This document shows positions 18,763 to 30,121 of a stretch of DNA of 64,000 nucleotides, piece after piece; the stretch's first letter is position 1; each line of letters opens with the position of its first letter. Below the pieces are notes generated by a model, which had not been told where the DNA came from, made no database searches, and worked only from the letters and a program-made list of their open reading frames with translations. Position numbers and translations under genes: made by a program. Source of the DNA: Streptococcus ictaluri 707-05 (GTDB lineage Bacteria; Bacillota; Bacilli; Lactobacillales; Streptococcaceae); contig NZ_AEUX02000008.1 of the NCBI RefSeq assembly GCF_000188015.2, forward strand, positions 1 to 64,000. The letters run 5' to 3'.

Positions 18763-21561
18763 ATGAAATTAAAAGATACCCTAAATCTTGGCAAAACGGC
18801 ATTTCCAATGCGTGCTGGTCTTCCAAACAAAGAGCCGCAATGGCAATCAGCTTGGGATTCAGCCGAATTATACCAAAAAAGACAGGCTTTGAATGAAGGT
18901 AAACCTGCCTTTCATTTACATGACGGGCCTCCCTATGCTAACGGAAATATTCACGTTGGTCATGCCTTAAATAAAATTTCTAAAGATATTATTGTTCGCT
19001 CTAAATCCATATCAGGTTTTCGTGCACCATATGTTCCAGGATGGGATACACATGGTTTACCAATCGAACAAGTTTTAGCTAAACAAGGTGTTAAGCGTAA
19101 AGAAATGGACTTAGCAGAATACCTTGACATGTGTCGTGACTATGCGCTTAGTCAAGTGGACAAACAACGTGAAGACTTCAAGCGTTTAGGTGTTTCAGCA
19201 GATTGGGATAATCCCTATGTGACTTTAGATCCTCAATTTGAAGCAGATCAAATCCGTGTCTTTGGTGCTATGGCTGATAAGGGTTATATTTACCGCGGAG
19301 CAAAACCAGTTTACTGGTCTTGGTCTTCAGAATCAGCACTGGCAGAAGCAGAAATTGAGTACCATGATATTGATTCAACCTCTCTTTACTATGCCAATAA
19401 GGTCAAAGACGGCAAAGGGATCCTTGATACTGACTCATATATTGTGGTTTGGACGACAACACCATTTACAGTAACTGCTTCACGAGGATTAACTGTTGGT
19501 CCAGATATGGATTATGCCCTTGTTAAGCCAGCAGCTTCAGACCGTAAATACCTTGTAGCAGAAGGGCTATTGGATCAACTGGCTGACAAATTTAATTGGG
19601 AAAGTTTTGAGCTTATTGCGACTTACAAAGGTCGTGACTTAGAATACATTGTCACTGAGCACCCATGGGATACTGAGGTTGATGAACTCGTTATCCTTGG
19701 AGACCATGTGACTTTGGATTCTGGTACAGGTATTGTCCATACTGCCCCTGGTTTTGGTGAAGATGACTATAATGTGGGAAGTAAGTACAAGCTAGAAGTA
19801 GCTGTAACTGTTGATGAACGTGGTTTGATGATGGAAAATGCAGGACCTGATTTCCATGGTCAATTTTATGATAAAGTGACTCCAGTTGTTATTGAAAAAC
19901 TTGGTCAACTTCTCTTGGCTCAAGAAGTCATTAATCACTCTTACCCATTTGACTGGCGTACCAAAAAACCAATTATTTGGCGTGCGGTACCACAATGGTT
20001 TGCTTCAGTATCTGATTTCCGTCAAGAGATTTTAGATGAAATCGAAAAAACAACCTTCCATCCTTCTTGGGGTAAAACACGTCTTTATAACATGATTCGT
20101 GACCGTGGGGATTGGGTGATTTCACGTCAACGTTCATGGGGTGTGCCACTTCCAATCTTTTATGCGGAAGATGGTACAGCGATCATGACCAAAGAAGTTA
20201 CAGATCATGTAGCCAACTTGTTTGAGCAGCATGGCTCTGTTATCTGGTGGAAATCAGAAGCTAAAGAGCTTCTTCCAGAAGGATTTACCCATCCTGGTTC
20301 ACCAAATGGTGAGTTTACAAAAGAAACAGATATCATGGATGTTTGGTTTGATTCAGGTTCTTCTTGGAATGGTGTCATGAATGCTCGTGAGAACTTGTCA
20401 TATCCAGCGGATCTTTATCTAGAAGGTTCAGATCAGTATCGTGGTTGGTTTAACTCATCCTTGATTACCTCTGTAGCAGTAAACGGACACGCCCCTTATA
20501 AGGCTATCTTATCACAAGGATTTGTGCTAGATGGAAAGGGTGAGAAAATGTCTAAATCTAAAGGGAATATCATTTCTCCAAATGATGTGGCAAAACAATA
20601 CGGTGCAGATATCCTTCGTTTATGGGTAGCTTCAGTAGATACCGATAATGACGTTCGGGTATCAATGGAAATCTTAGGTCAAGTTTCAGAAACTTATCGT
20701 AAAATCCGTAATACCTTACGTTTCTTGATTGCCAATACCTCTGATTTTAATCCAGAAACAGATACTATTGACTACGCTAATTTATCAGCTGTTGATAAAT
20801 ACATGACGATTAAGTTTAACCAGTTAGTGGATACCATTAACAAAGCTTATGATCGTTATGACTTTATGAGTATCTACAAATCAGTTGTGAACTTTGTGAC
20901 TGTTGATTTATCAGCCTTCTACCTTGATTTTGCTAAGGATGTGGTTTATATTGAAGCAGCTAATAGCCTAGAGCGACGTCGCATGCAGACTGTCTTCTAT
21001 GATATTTTAGTTAAAATTACTAAGTTATTGACACCAATCTTACCACATACAGCAGAAGAAATTTGGTCTTATTTAGAACACGAATCAGATGAATTTGTTC
21101 AGCTCAGTGAAATGCCAACAGCAGAGACATTTGAGGGACAAGAGTCTATCTTAGAAGCTTGGGAAGCCTTCATGACGTTAAGAGCACAAGCCCAAAAAGC
21201 TCTGGAAGAAGCTCGTAATCAAAAGGTTATTGGTAAATCATTGGAAGCTCATTTAATAATTTATGCTGATACAGAAATCAGAACCTTGTTAAACGCCTTA
21301 GACAGCGACATTGCTTTACTTTTAATCGTCTCTCAATTAACCATTAGCGATCAAGAGGCTCCTGAGCATGCTATTTCATTTGATGGGGTTGCCTTCACGG
21401 TAGAACGTGCGCAGGGTGAGGTTTGTGAACGTTCTAGACGTATCGATCCAACAACTCGTATGCGCTCTTATAACGCCTTTGTTTGTGATCATAGTGCCAA
21501 AATTATTGAAGAAAACTTCCCTGAAGCCGTCGCAGAAGGTTTTGAAGTTGTGACAAAATAA
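18763..21561 (+). CDS. ileS: Isoleucyl-tRNA synthetase
   Basis: A 932-residue class Ia synthetase. The HIGH-type motif is in [11 protein letters not shown], and the ATP-loop KMSKS is at about 594. A CP1 editing domain (WTTTPFTV) and an anticodon-binding domain are in normal order. The C-terminal metal-site region has CERS and CDHS, where other IleS proteins have CxxC pairs, so zinc binding there is doubtful. AAAGGAG precedes ATG 18763. Expression is controlled by the T-box just upstream. Confidence 0.97.
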   Translation: MKLKDTLNLGKTAFPMRAGLPNKEPQWQSAWDSAELYQKRQALNEGKPAFHLHDGPPYANGNIHVGHALNKISKDIIVRSKSISGFRAPYVPGWDTHGLPIEQVLAKQGVKRKEMDLAEYLDMCRDYALSQVDKQREDFKRLGVSADWDNPYVTLDPQFEADQIRVFGAMADKGYIYRGAKPVYWSWSSESALAEAEIEYHDIDSTSLYYANKVKDGKGILDTDSYIVVWTTTPFTVTASRGLTVGPDMDYALVKPAASDRKYLVAEGLLDQLADKFNWESFELIATYKGRDLEYIVTEHPWDTEVDELVILGDHVTLDSGTGIVHTAPGFGEDDYNVGSKYKLEVAVTVDERGLMMENAGPDFHGQFYDKVTPVVIEKLGQLLLAQEVINHSYPFDWRTKKPIIWRAVPQWFASVSDFRQEILDEIEKTTFHPSWGKTRLYNMIRDRGDWVISRQRSWGVPLPIFYAEDGTAIMTKEVTDHVANLFEQHGSVIWWKSEAKELLPEGFTHPGSPNGEFTKETDIMDVWFDSGSSWNGVMNARENLSYPADLYLEGSDQYRGWFNSSLITSVAVNGHAPYKAILSQGFVLDGKGEKMSKSKGNIISPNDVAKQYGADILRLWVASVDTDNDVRVSMEILGQVSETYRKIRNTLRFLIANTSDFNPETDTIDYANLSAVDKYMTIKFNQLVDTINKAYDRYDFMSIYKSVVNFVTVDLSAFYLDFAKDVVYIEAANSLERRRMQTVFYDILVKITKLLTPILPHTAEEIWSYLEHESDEFVQLSEMPTAETFEGQESILEAWEAFMTLRAQAQKALEEARNQKVIGKSLEAHLIIYADTEIRTLLNALDSDIALLLIVSQLTISDQEAPEHAISFDGVAFTVERAQGEVCERSRRIDPTTRMRSYNAFVCDHSAKIIEENFPEAVAEGFEVVTK

Positions 21562-21603
21562 GGCTTATTGTTAATTGTAGTGTCTGACTTATAACGACAC
21601 ACG

Positions 21604-21632
21604 AGAGAATCAGATTGGTTCTCTCTTTTTGT
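21604..21632 (+). terminator. Terminator after ileS
   Basis: The hairpin GAGAGAATC / GGTTCTCTC is followed by TTTTT about 40 bases after the ileS stop. Confidence 0.8.
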
Positions 21633-22061
21633 TGTTTAAAGTAAGGGGTTTCTTCATTTTTGCATTCTCCCAATTTCTGTTTCTGAAAGATGGGATAGGA
21701 CTGTTTTATGATGGAATGGTGAGTGGGTGTATTCATCTTCCCTCTATACTGTGTTTCACGACTTTAGGATATCAGAAGAACATATCTTTTCTATTGAATC
21801 TTCTTTTCCAAGGCGGGGATTGTAGGAAGAGGGCCTGGTAAGAGAGTTTTTTAAAATTATTAGAAAATAAGATGTGACAAATAAACCGTTTAGACAAACC
21901 TTGACAATCTATTTTTAAAAACTAAAGTTTGTGTTATTTTACCTATAGTTTGTTCATTGTTTTTTTTAAAAATTTTGTAACATAATAAAGGAGCATAAAA
22001 AAGAAAGCGCTAACAAATTTTAAGGTTCGCTAATTATTTTTAAAATCCTAAGGAGGATGAA
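21633..22061 (+). promoter_or_regulatory. Leader region of the EndoS-like gene with cre-like site
   Basis: This 430-base stretch has no convincing gene; a 70-codon frame at 21629-21841 lacks a ribosome site. AGAAAGCGCTAACA at 22002-22015 resembles a CcpA catabolite-response element (TGWNANCGNTNWCA, one mismatch). A TTGACA lies at 21901-21906, but I see no well-spaced -10. AAGGAGG at 22050 is the ribosome site of the next gene. Catabolite control is inferred. Confidence 0.4.
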
Positions 22062-25000
22062 ATGGATAAACGTCAATTTACCAAGTGTGCTGTTGGATTG
22101 GTCTGTGCAGCAGTTTTAGCAGGTGCAGCAATGCAAACAGGTGAAGGCTTAGGTCTACAAGGCTTCCAACCAGCCATCGTTCGAGCTCAGGAAAAATCAC
22201 CTCGCGCAACAACTAGCGAAGGCATTGTGAACGAAATTCGCCAAGGAACACGTGGCCAACTTTACGGTGCCTACTTCCGTACATGGCATGATATTGCTGC
22301 GACAAAAGCAGCTAAAGCTGTTACGGATGATACAACGAAAGTAGTGGATGAATCTCAGTTAAATAAACCTTGGGATGATCGAAAAAACTCAATGGCTGAG
22401 GTGCCTGAAGAAGTGGATATGCTCTTTGTTTTCGATGATTGGGTTCATGAAGAAAGTCCTTTCTGGGATAAGTTAAAGAATGACTATGTTTTAAAAATGC
22501 ATGAACAGGGAACAGCAGTTATTCAAACGATTAGTGTCAATGAATTAACGGGTAAGGCGGGACTCTCTGCTAAACCAAAATATCCTGATGATGAGATAGG
22601 GAATGCTAGGTTAGCACGTGATTTAGTTGACAAGTATGTGTATCAACGTGGTGTTGATGGCTTGGACATTGATGTTGAAGGTCATGATTATGATGTAAAA
22701 TATAGATATACTACTAAAGAGCAAGTTGAACGTGCCAAAGCAGTTTTCAAAGAAATTGCTAAACTAATTGGTAAAGCTGGTAAAGATAGTGACAAGTTGT
22801 TGATTATGGATACGACACTTTCAGTGGAACAAAATCCTTTATTCTGCGAAACAGCTGATTCCATTGACCTCTTGCTTCGCCAATACTATGGTACACAAAA
22901 TCGTGGAAGTGGTGATGCCTTACAACTAATTAAGGATGAGTGGGATGGTTATAGAAACTATATCTCACCACGTCAATTTATGATTGGCTTCTCTTTCTAT
23001 GAAGAAAGATCACATACAAATGAAGATAATATTTGGTATGATATTAATCAGTATGACGAAAGTGATCCTGAAAAAGGTAGCAAAATTGAAGGCACTCAAG
23101 CTGAAAAATATGCCAAGTGGCAACCAGATAATGGAGGTCTCAAGGGTGGTATCTTCTCTTATGCCATTGACCGTGATGGTGTAGCCCATCCAAAAAAATG
23201 GTCAGGACATAGAAAATTGCCAAATCCAAACGGCGAGGAAATTTCTAAAGTTAATGAAATCTATCATACAGAGTACAAGGTTTCAAAAGCTTTGAAAGAA
23301 GTTATGAAAAAAGCAGAGGGTTATAAAAAACTGACTGAAGAGGATTTCCCTGATAAAGCTTTATTAGCAGAAGTACAACAACAAGTTGGTATCTATAAGG
23401 GTGACCTTGAGCGCTTTGATAAAAAGCTAAACCTTAGCAATCCTGATATTAAAAATCTAAAAGGGTTGACAGAACTGAAGAAAGTTAAACATATCACTTT
23501 AGATGGCTTGACTGGCTTGTCTGAATTGGATGTAAGTATGTTACCAGAGAGTATTAAGGAGCATGGAGGTCTTACCCTAAAAGGGATGACAGGTTTGAAG
23601 ACTCTTAACATCTCAGGCATCGGTTTGGAAAGCTTAGAGTCGCTAGATGTTGAAAGCTTATCAGGGTTAACAACATTTGATATTTCAAACAACAAACTTG
23701 ACTTGAAGCGTCAAGAAAAATTGTTAAATACTCTACTTGATACAGTGAAAAAACATGGTACTGATACGACAGCTGAAACTATAAAATTTGAAACTCAAAG
23801 GCCAATTGGTTATTTCCCTACATCTTATGGTCCGAAAGAAGCTACCCTTGTAAAAGGTAGTGATAAAAATGATATTTCCAAAGAATTTGTTCTTGGTACA
23901 AGTACCAAAGCTGGTACTCTTATCAAAGATAAAAATGACTTTGAAATTTATAAGGTAGAAAAAGCTGGAGGCCGTCCATATATTGCTCAAGACTGGACTT
24001 ATGAAGCTTTTACCAAAGGAGTAAGTTATAAAGATTTTACTGTTTTGCAAGTCAACTCAACCTTAGGTAAAAATAATGACAGAATAATAAAAACTGATAA
24101 AGATGAAAGTTTCAAAATCAAAGTCTTTAAGGATAAGGAAATGACAAAACTTGTCCATGAAATGGAAGTTAAGGTTGGAGAAGGTAACGACTTCTTGACT
24201 AATCTATCACTTGAAGCAACTGCATTTGAAAATTAGTTTAACATGACTGAGAAACGGGCTTTAGATAATAACAGAGACAACGCTTTCACAAATCAGAAAG
24301 CTAAAGCTCAGTTAGTCATTGATTTAGGATCTTTCAATTCAGTCGAGCACTGGAGAATTTATAATTCAATTCTGAAAAATTGTCCTGATAGAAAAGATCA
24401 TTTCTTAAAAGATGCACTGTTATTTGTTCTAAAGAATCCAACCGTTGATCTCAAAACAATGAAAGAATCAGATCGTGACGAATATATTGCAAAAGATGAA
24501 AATTGGAAGCTTGTAGCCTCTATTTCAGAAGCTAAGAAAGTTATGGAAGCATCGGCTAATATTGTGGCTCGTTATTGGAAACTTGATATCAAAGCTACTG
24601 AAGGAGGAACTGACTATGATGCTCCTCAGGTTGCTGAGGTTCAAATCCTTGGTAACAAACTAGACTCAGCTAAATTTGAGCAAAGTCTTAAAGCTGTCTC
24701 AGATGCTCGTGAAAAAATTAAAACTGAATTGAAAGATACTAAGACTGTCCTTACGAGCTTTGAAGAAAAACTCAAGGAAGCAACTGCAATTCTTGAAGCA
24801 GCTAAAGTTACACAGGCAGACTTGGACACTGCTGCCGATAAATTAGCAGAACTTGCTAAAGATTTCAGTGAGATGCCAGAACGCAGAGTAGTTGCGCATA
24901 AGACATTAGAAGAATATCGTAAAGTTGCAAATAACTTGCCGAACTTAATGCTGAGATTGATGGTAAAATTGGTGCTGAAGGCTTTAGTAAAGAGTTGATG

Positions 25001-25213
25001 GCATCAGTTGAAGAAATGGCAAAACTCACTCAAAAACTTGATCAATTGTCAGATCCAAACTATGATCAAATTAAAAAATTAGAAGAAACATCTCAACAAT
25101 TGCATAAAGCAATGGAAAAGAAAGTTTCTGCTAAAGAATTTGACCAAGAGCTTGAAACATCAGCTAAAACAATGCTTGAAACTCTTAAAACATTAGAATC
25201 ACTTTACAGGTAA
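22062..25213 (+). pseudogene. EndoS-like IgG endo-beta-N-acetylglucosaminidase, truncated by stop and frameshift
   Basis: ATG 22062 encodes a secreted GH18 enzyme homologous to S. pyogenes EndoS, which cleaves the N-glycan of IgG. A signal peptide (about 1-42) is followed by the GH18 domain. Its catalytic DGLDIDVE motif is at residues 199-206, with Glu206 as the likely acid. Leucine-rich repeats (about 440-545) and an Ig-like domain (to about 720) come next. TAG at 24234-24236 then stops translation. The same frame continues at once into the carbohydrate-binding module and helical C-terminus. A second lesion, a one-base loss near 24946, shifts the frame before the last 80 codons. Translation would give a 724-residue protein lacking the C-terminal domains. 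It differs much from S. pyogenes EndoS and lies at a different locus, downstream of ileS. Confidence 0.88.
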
Positions 25214-25300
25214 TAGCATGTACTATTCTCTCTCCTAAAAAACATTAAACGTCTGTAGCCTTTCAGTTAACACACCTCTATAATTGGCTACAGCTGACAA

Positions 25301-25332
25301 AGGGTCTGTGATATTCATCTCAGGCCCTTTTT
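25301..25332 (+). terminator. Terminator downstream of the EndoS-like gene
   Basis: AGGGTCTG pairs with CAGGCCCT (one G-T pair) and runs into TTTTT. Confidence 0.75.
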
Positions 25333-25640
25333 GGTCGTGATCGGTATAGGATAACATCACAAATTCAAATGGTTTCCAGCTTTTCAAGGAATTTTCTTAT
25401 CAAAGAAATGTATAGAATCGTTTTGGTGGTAGGTTTGCTGTTTCTTTTGTGAAATAAAAATCTGGTCAGCTCGATAAGAAAAGCAGAAATAACATTACAA
25501 TGAAGGTATGTCACGGAAAATTTGAACTGAACTTTTTACAATATCTTAATCACAATGAGGTTAAAACTATTTGGGATAAGATATTGCTCTATGCGCTTTA
25601 ATTTAAGTGTGTTTGGGGTTAAGTTTCTCTTTTGTGATAG
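25333..25640. other. Intergenic stretch with no recognised gene
   Basis: About 310 AT-rich bases lie between the EndoS-region terminator and the DUF1827 terminator. I found no frame with a ribosome site, no repeat and no strong hairpin. It may be decayed DNA. Confidence 0.5.
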
Positions 25641-25642
25641 TA

Positions 25643-25677
25643 AAAAAACCCTAGACTATAATAATCATTTAGGGAGT
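25643..25677 (-). terminator. Terminator of the DUF1827 gene
   Basis: On the minus strand, CCCTAAA / TCTAGGG is followed by TTTTTTT, a few bases beyond the DUF1827 stop. Confidence 0.7.
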
Positions 25678-25687
25678 CAAAATCAGC

Positions 25688-25990
25688 TTATTTAATGGTT
25701 TCGTAAGAAATTTCAATGAGATTATCAGTGTGTAAGGTTCGTGAACGCTCTGGAATGACAATAGATTGATCAATTTTGCGCTTTAAGAAAAATTCTCGAA
25801 TAACTTCAAGTTCATCATCTTTAATAGCACGGTATTTATTAGAAATAAGCAATTCATAATGCTTAGGTGCTTGAGTGAAAATCACATCGGTGTTTCCTGC
25901 GGAATAAATTTCAACAAGGTGAGCATCGGTATTTTTTAATTGATTTCTGACGAGTTCAGGATGACTACTGGTTGTATTAATAAGTCTCAT
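25688..25990 (-). CDS. DUF1827-like protein
   Basis: A 100-residue soluble protein beginning MRLINTTSSHPELV, with an alpha/beta pattern and no signal or membrane segment. ATG 25990 has a GGAGGAAAA site. It is a conserved streptococcal neighbour of the Nudix gene and clpE; the biochemical role is unknown. Confidence 0.75.
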   Translation of the reverse strand: MRLINTTSSHPELVRNQLKNTDAHLVEIYSAGNTDVIFTQAPKHYELLISNKYRAIKDDELEVIREFFLKRKIDQSIVIPERSRTLHTDNLIEISYETIK

Positions 25991-26049
25991 CGTTTTCCTC
26001 CTTGATAGATCTGTTCTTATTATAGCACTATTTTAAAAGCATTTTGGTA

Positions 26050-26496
26050 TTAATGGTGCTTTTTTTGCCACTCTTTAAGGCCCCATTGATGACTTCCTCG
26101 TTTGAGTTTTTCAATGGCTTCAGCAATGGGAAACCACGCTAGACGGTTAAAGTCCTCAAGAGGCTGAGCAACAGACTTGTAAGCTGTAACTTCATAAAGA
26201 AATGCTGGATTGTAAAAGTGTGTGTCTCTATGGCGAGAGTAAAAATACTCATCAGCCTGACCATAGAAGTAGCCAATGGAGGCAGAAAAGCCAAGCTCTT
26301 CTAAAAGTTCACGCTCTAAAGCCATAAGATGGTTTTCGTCTGCTTCTATTTCCCCCCCTGGTAAGAACCACGCCCCATTTGGAGCCTGGACAAGAATAAC
26401 TTGGGTTTTATCTTGATTAGGAATAATAGCGTAGACACCATAGCGGGAGCTATAGGGTTGATCTTTTTGTTTGTCACCAAATACGGGAACTGTCAT
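26050..26496 (-). CDS. Nudix (MutT-like) hydrolase
   Basis: A 148-residue Nudix protein. The Nudix box is recognisable from GGEIEADENHLMALERELLEELG (about residues 47-69), with the REXXEE core in the form RELLEE and metal-binding glutamates. Such enzymes hydrolyse nucleoside diphosphates linked to another group; the substrate here is unknown. The start at 26496 has AAAGGAGA upstream. It lies between clpE and the DUF1827 gene on the same strand. Confidence 0.85.
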   Translation of the reverse strand: MTVPVFGDKQKDQPYSSRYGVYAIIPNQDKTQVILVQAPNGAWFLPGGEIEADENHLMALERELLEELGFSASIGYFYGQADEYFYSRHRDTHFYNPAFLYEVTAYKSVAQPLEDFNRLAWFPIAEAIEKLKRGSHQWGLKEWQKKHH

Positions 26497-26629
26497 AACA
26501 CGTCTCCTTTGTTTTATTATACTAAATTTTAGAAGTTTGTACCTATTTAAATGGTAAATATTACCAAAAAAAATTTTTAGCCACTAAGATTAAAAAAAGA
26601 GTTAGCTGATGCTAACTCTTTTAGAAGTA

Positions 26630-28705
26630 TTAATCGACTTTTTTAGTTGATTTAATGGTAATGTTGCCATTGCTAGTTAAGACAGCTTTTAAGGATTTCT
26701 CGTTAGGGTTTTCAAGATAGAAATCAGTGATAGCATCTTCGATGTGATCTTGAATAGTACGACGTAATGGTCGAGCCCCCATTTTAGGATCATAACCTAA
26801 ATCAACGAGTTTTTCTTTCACTTTTGGTGTGACCTCAAGGTGAATGACGTTAGTAGCTAGTCGATTATTAACATCATCAAGCATCAAATCCACTATATGT
26901 AAGAGATTTTCTTTGTTTAAGACCTTAAATTCGATAATACCATCAAAGCGGTTCATGAATTCTGGACTAAAGAAATGACTAAGCTCGCCAAGAACAGAAT
27001 TAGTACGCCCTTCTCTAGAGGCACCAAAACCTACAGAGGCTTCTGATTTCCCTGTGCCAGCATTTGAGGTCATGATGATGATGGTATCTTTAAAGCTTAC
27101 CGTACGTCCTTGCCCATCGGTGAGTCGTCCATCATCCAAGACTTGTAAGAACATGTGCATGACATCTGGATGAGCTTTTTCAACCTCGTCGAGGAGGATA
27201 AGAGAATAAGGATTCCGACGAACCTGCTCAGTTAGTTGGCCTGCTTCCTCGTAGCCAACATAACCAGGAGGAGCTCCAACTAGTTCAGCAACAGCATGTT
27301 TTTCCATGTATTCAGACATGTCAAAACGAATCATATTGTCAGCAGATCCAAATAATTCAATGGCTAGCTGTTTGGATAATTCTGTTTTACCAACACCAGT
27401 CGGACCCACAAATAAGAAAGAACCAATTGGACGATTAGGGCTTCCAAGGCCGACACGATTTCGACGAATAGTTTTAGCGATTTTATCCACAGCTTCATCT
27501 TGACCAATGACTTGTTTTTTCAAATCATCGGCTAAGTTAATGAGTTGAGATTGTTCTTTTTCTTTGAGGTTACCAACTGGAATATTGGTTTTTTGTTCTA
27601 CAATCGCTTCAATGGCTTTTTCGGTAATAATAGGTGTGACTTGATCGTCTATTTTTTGAGCTTGAAGTTCTTTATATTTGGCAATTTGATCGCGGAAATA
27701 AGCAGTACGTTCAAAATCTTCCTCACGTGTGGCTTTGAGATTTTCAGCTTCAATTAAACGTTTATCGATTTCTTTAGGATCAACCACGTTGAGTGTCAGA
27801 TTCATTTTTGAGCCAGCTTCATCCAGTAAATCAATGGCTTTATCTGGTAAGAAGCGATCTTGAATATAACGATTGGAAAGATGAGCTGCCGCTTGGATAG
27901 CAGCATCGCTGTATTTCACATGGTGGTAGTCTTCGTATTTGGGTTGAATCCCTTTTAAGATGGTAAGGGTTTCTTCGACAGAAGGTTCATCCACTTTGAC
28001 GGGTTGCATACGACGTTCCAATGCAGCATCTTTTTCGATAATGCGGTATTCATTGAGAGTAGTGGCGCCAATCAGCTGCAATTCCCCACGAGCTAGAGCA
28101 GGTTTTAAGATATTGCCAGCATCCATATCTCCCTCACCAACTGAGCCAGCTCCAACAATTTCATGGATTTCATCAATAAAGAGAATGACGTCTTTTCGAT
28201 GCCTGATTTCTTCCATTAATTTTTGCATACGCTCTTCAAATTGTCCTCGAATACCAGTTCCTTGAACCAAGCTAACCACATCTAGTCGAATAACTTGCTT
28301 TCCTTGCAATTTGTGAGGAACGGTACCGTCAACAATTTTTTGAGCCAGTCCTTCAACAACGGCGGTTTTCCCGACACCAGGTTCACCAATTAGAACAGGA
28401 TTATTTTTGGTGCGACGGTTTAGAATTTCAATCACTCTGATAATCTCTTCGTCACGTCCAATAACAGGATCAATATCACCTTGTCTTGCCATCTCAGTAA
28501 GATTTATCCCAAATTCATCTAAAAGTCCTTTGGCTTTTTCTTGTGCTGGCGGTGCTTGATAAGGCCCATGACCTTGATTACCACCTCCATTGTAGCCATT
28601 TCCTGAACCATGACGACCACTTTGAGTTGGTGGGGTATTTGGGAGTTGTCCGAAAGCTTTGAAATTATTCAAATCTCCGAAGAAGTCATCGAAGAAAGGA
28701 TTCAT
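26630..28705 (-). CDS. clpE: ATP-dependent chaperone ClpE, apparently without its zinc finger
   Basis: A 691-residue Hsp100 protein that unfolds clients for ClpP. It has two AAA+ modules: Walker A GEPGVGKT with Walker [10 protein letters not shown], and a second Walker [10 protein letters not shown] with [13 protein letters not shown]-like linker (about residues 325-360) lies between them. Normal ClpE begins with a CxxC-CxxC zinc finger. Here a ribosome site (GGAGG) and ATG 28804 open MLCQNCYQIMKTDPQNT, which has only one CxxC and stops at TAA 28706-28708, immediately before ATG 28705 in the same frame. The main ATG has only a weak site, so expression may depend on reinitiation. A CtsR box lies upstream. 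Confidence 0.9.
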   Translation of the reverse strand: MNPFFDDFFGDLNNFKAFGQLPNTPPTQSGRHGSGNGYNGGGNQGHGPYQAPPAQEKAKGLLDEFGINLTEMARQGDIDPVIGRDEEIIRVIEILNRRTKNNPVLIGEPGVGKTAVVEGLAQKIVDGTVPHKLQGKQVIRLDVVSLVQGTGIRGQFEERMQKLMEEIRHRKDVILFIDEIHEIVGAGSVGEGDMDAGNILKPALARGELQLIGATTLNEYRIIEKDAALERRMQPVKVDEPSVEETLTILKGIQPKYEDYHHVKYSDAAIQAAAHLSNRYIQDRFLPDKAIDLLDEAGSKMNLTLNVVDPKEIDKRLIEAENLKATREEDFERTAYFRDQIAKYKELQAQKIDDQVTPIITEKAIEAIVEQKTNIPVGNLKEKEQSQLINLADDLKKQVIGQDEAVDKIAKTIRRNRVGLGSPNRPIGSFLFVGPTGVGKTELSKQLAIELFGSADNMIRFDMSEYMEKHAVAELVGAPPGYVGYEEAGQLTEQVRRNPYSLILLDEVEKAHPDVMHMFLQVLDDGRLTDGQGRTVSFKDTIIIMTSNAGTGKSEASVGFGASREGRTNSVLGELSHFFSPEFMNRFDGIIEFKVLNKENLLHIVDLMLDDVNNRLATNVIHLEVTPKVKEKLVDLGYDPKMGARPLRRTIQDHIEDAITDFYLENPNEKSLKAVLTSNGNITIKSTKKVD

Positions 28706-28804
28706 TTATGACTCTTGGTTAGAATGGAGATGTCTTTTTTGTCCTCCTAAAAGTGTATTTTGAGGGTCTGTTTTCATGATTTGATAACAATTTTGACAGA
28801 GCAT
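28706..28804 (-). CDS. 32-residue remnant of the ClpE zinc finger
   Basis: ATG 28804 follows CTGGAGGTATATC. The peptide MLCQNCYQIMKTDPQNTLL keeps one CxxC motif, then LLGGQ, and ends at TAA directly before the clpE ATG. Known ClpE proteins have two CQNC-type motifs about 25 residues apart. A deletion between these similar motifs, plus a stop, would produce this form. Confidence 0.6.
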   Translation of the reverse strand: MLCQNCYQIMKTDPQNTLLGGQKRHLHSNQES

Positions 28805-28844
28805 GATATACCTCCAGAATCTTCTTTAAATGTCAAAAACATTT

Positions 28845-28901
28845 AGTCAAAAATGGTCAAATTTTATAGTCATATTATAGCACCTATAGGATTGAAATCA
28901 A
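28845..28901 (-). promoter_or_regulatory. clpE promoter and CtsR box
   Basis: On the minus strand TTGATT (28896-28901), 16 bases, then TATAAT (28874-28879). Just downstream lies a perfect CtsR heptad repeat, read on the plus strand as AGTCAAAAATGGTCAAA (28845-28861, consensus RGTCAAANANRGTCAAA). A further half site TGTCAAA lies at 28831. This indicates heat-shock repression by CtsR. Confidence 0.88.
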
Positions 28902-29080
28902 GTAAAAAGTATCATAAATTAGCACTGTTATACTTAGAGTGATAATGTTAGAAAAAGTGAAAAGGAAACGAGCTTTTCCATTATATTTGCTAAAATATAG
29001 AGAAAATTGTTTCTTTTCTTGTTTGTTTATAGCGATTTGTGTTAAAATAATAGGGATAATAAACGAATAGGAGAAACGAA

Positions 29081-29311
29081 ATGGAATCACATTTGGTGAG
29101 AATCATCAACCGCTTAGAATTGATGATAACAGATGGCGGTAATCTAAAAAGAAACTTCGAGCGTGATGGCGTTGTTGTTGCAGAAGTTGCTTTTTCAAAT
29201 GATCCTGAAAACGGTCCAGTTTTCACATTGCGTGATGTGGAAGCACGTGAGTCATACTCATTTGATAGCATTGATTTAATCGCTATGGAAATCTACGATT
29301 TATTATATTAA
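29081..29311 (+). CDS. YkuJ-like DUF1797 protein
   Basis: A 76-residue protein beginning with MESHLVRIINRLELMI and containing FERDGVVVAEV and YSFDSIDLIAMEIYDLLY. It fits the small YkuJ/DUF1797 family, widespread in Firmicutes and of unknown function. ATG 29081 follows AGGAGAAACG, and a terminator follows the gene. Confidence 0.85.
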   Translation: MESHLVRIINRLELMITDGGNLKRNFERDGVVVAEVAFSNDPENGPVFTLRDVEARESYSFDSIDLIAMEIYDLLY

Positions 29312-29328
29312 GTTTAATCTCGTAAATA

Positions 29329-29355
29329 AAGAGGCTTGCTTTGGGCAAGTTTTTT
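29329..29355 (+). terminator. Terminator after DUF1797 gene
   Basis: GGCTTGC / GCAAGTTT hairpin with a run of seven T. Confidence 0.7.
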
Positions 29356-29369
29356 TATTTTAAAAAGTG

Positions 29370-29398
29370 TTGTATTATTATTCGTGAGATGGTATAAT
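29370..29398 (+). promoter_or_regulatory. Promoter of the amino-acid ABC importer
   Basis: TTGTAT (29370-29375), 17 bases, then TATAAT (29393-29398), preceded by TGG as an extended -10. Confidence 0.75.
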
Positions 29399-29436
29399 TA
29401 TCTCTTTTCTTGTTGTTAATTAGTGAGGAGATTAGT

Positions 29437-30120
29437 ATGGATTTTTCGTTTTTGCCTAAATATTGGGCCTATTTTAATGATGGTGTTTTGGTCACCATTA
29501 TGATATCAGCTTGTGTGGTTTTCTTTGGTACTATTATTGGTGTTCTGGTAACTTTTATCAAGCGTAGCCATCTACGACCACTAGCCTGGTTGATGAATTT
29601 ATACGTATGGATTTTCCGTGGAACTCCTATGGTTGTTCAAATCATGATTGCCTTTGCTTGGATGCATTTTAACCAAATGCCAACGATTGGTTTTGGCGTT
29701 TTAAGTCTCGATTTTTCAAGACTTTTGCCGGGTATTATTATTATTGCTTTAAACAGTGGTGCTTATATTTCAGAAATTGTTAGAGCTGGTATTGAAGCAG
29801 TTCCCAAAGGTCAACTAGAAGCAGCTTATTCTTTAGGGATTAGACCTAAGAATGCCATGCGTTATGTGATACTACCACAGGCCTTTAAAAATATTTTGCC
29901 AGCCTTAGGGAATGAATTTATTACCATCATAAAAGACAGTGCTCTCTTGCAGACCATTGGCGTTATGGAGCTATGGAATGGGGCACAATCTGTTGTGACA
30001 GCCACCTATTCTCCTATCACACCTCTTTTGTTTGCTGCCTTTTATTATTTAATGGTAACAACGGTTCTATCACAACTATTAAGTCTTTTAGAAAAACGAA
30101 TGGCTCAAGGAGGAAGATAA
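29437..30120 (+). CDS. Polar amino-acid ABC transporter permease
   Basis: A 227-residue membrane protein of the His/Glu/Gln (HAAT) permease family. Five hydrophobic segments begin at about 15. The cytoplasmic EAA-type loop EAAYSLGIRPKNAMRYVILPQA, which contacts the ATPase, is present. I chose ATG 29437 (GAGGAG site) over the upstream TTG. The ATPase gene follows two bases later. There is no binding-protein gene next to it, so the substrate is unknown (probably glutamine, glutamate or cystine). Confidence 0.9.
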   Translation: MDFSFLPKYWAYFNDGVLVTIMISACVVFFGTIIGVLVTFIKRSHLRPLAWLMNLYVWIFRGTPMVVQIMIAFAWMHFNQMPTIGFGVLSLDFSRLLPGIIIIALNSGAYISEIVRAGIEAVPKGQLEAAYSLGIRPKNAMRYVILPQAFKNILPALGNEFITIIKDSALLQTIGVMELWNGAQSVVTATYSPITPLLFAAFYYLMVTTVLSQLLSLLEKRMAQGGR

Positions 30121-30121
30121 C

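Noticed and set aside
21418..21500. IleS zinc-site cysteines replaced by serine (CERS, CDHS) as a sign of altered function
   Set aside because: I believe similar forms occur in other streptococcal IleS proteins and the rest of the enzyme is normal, so it is not treated as novel.
21629..21841. 70-codon ORF downstream of ileS
   Set aside because: It starts inside the ileS terminator, has no ribosome site, and its composition looks non-coding.
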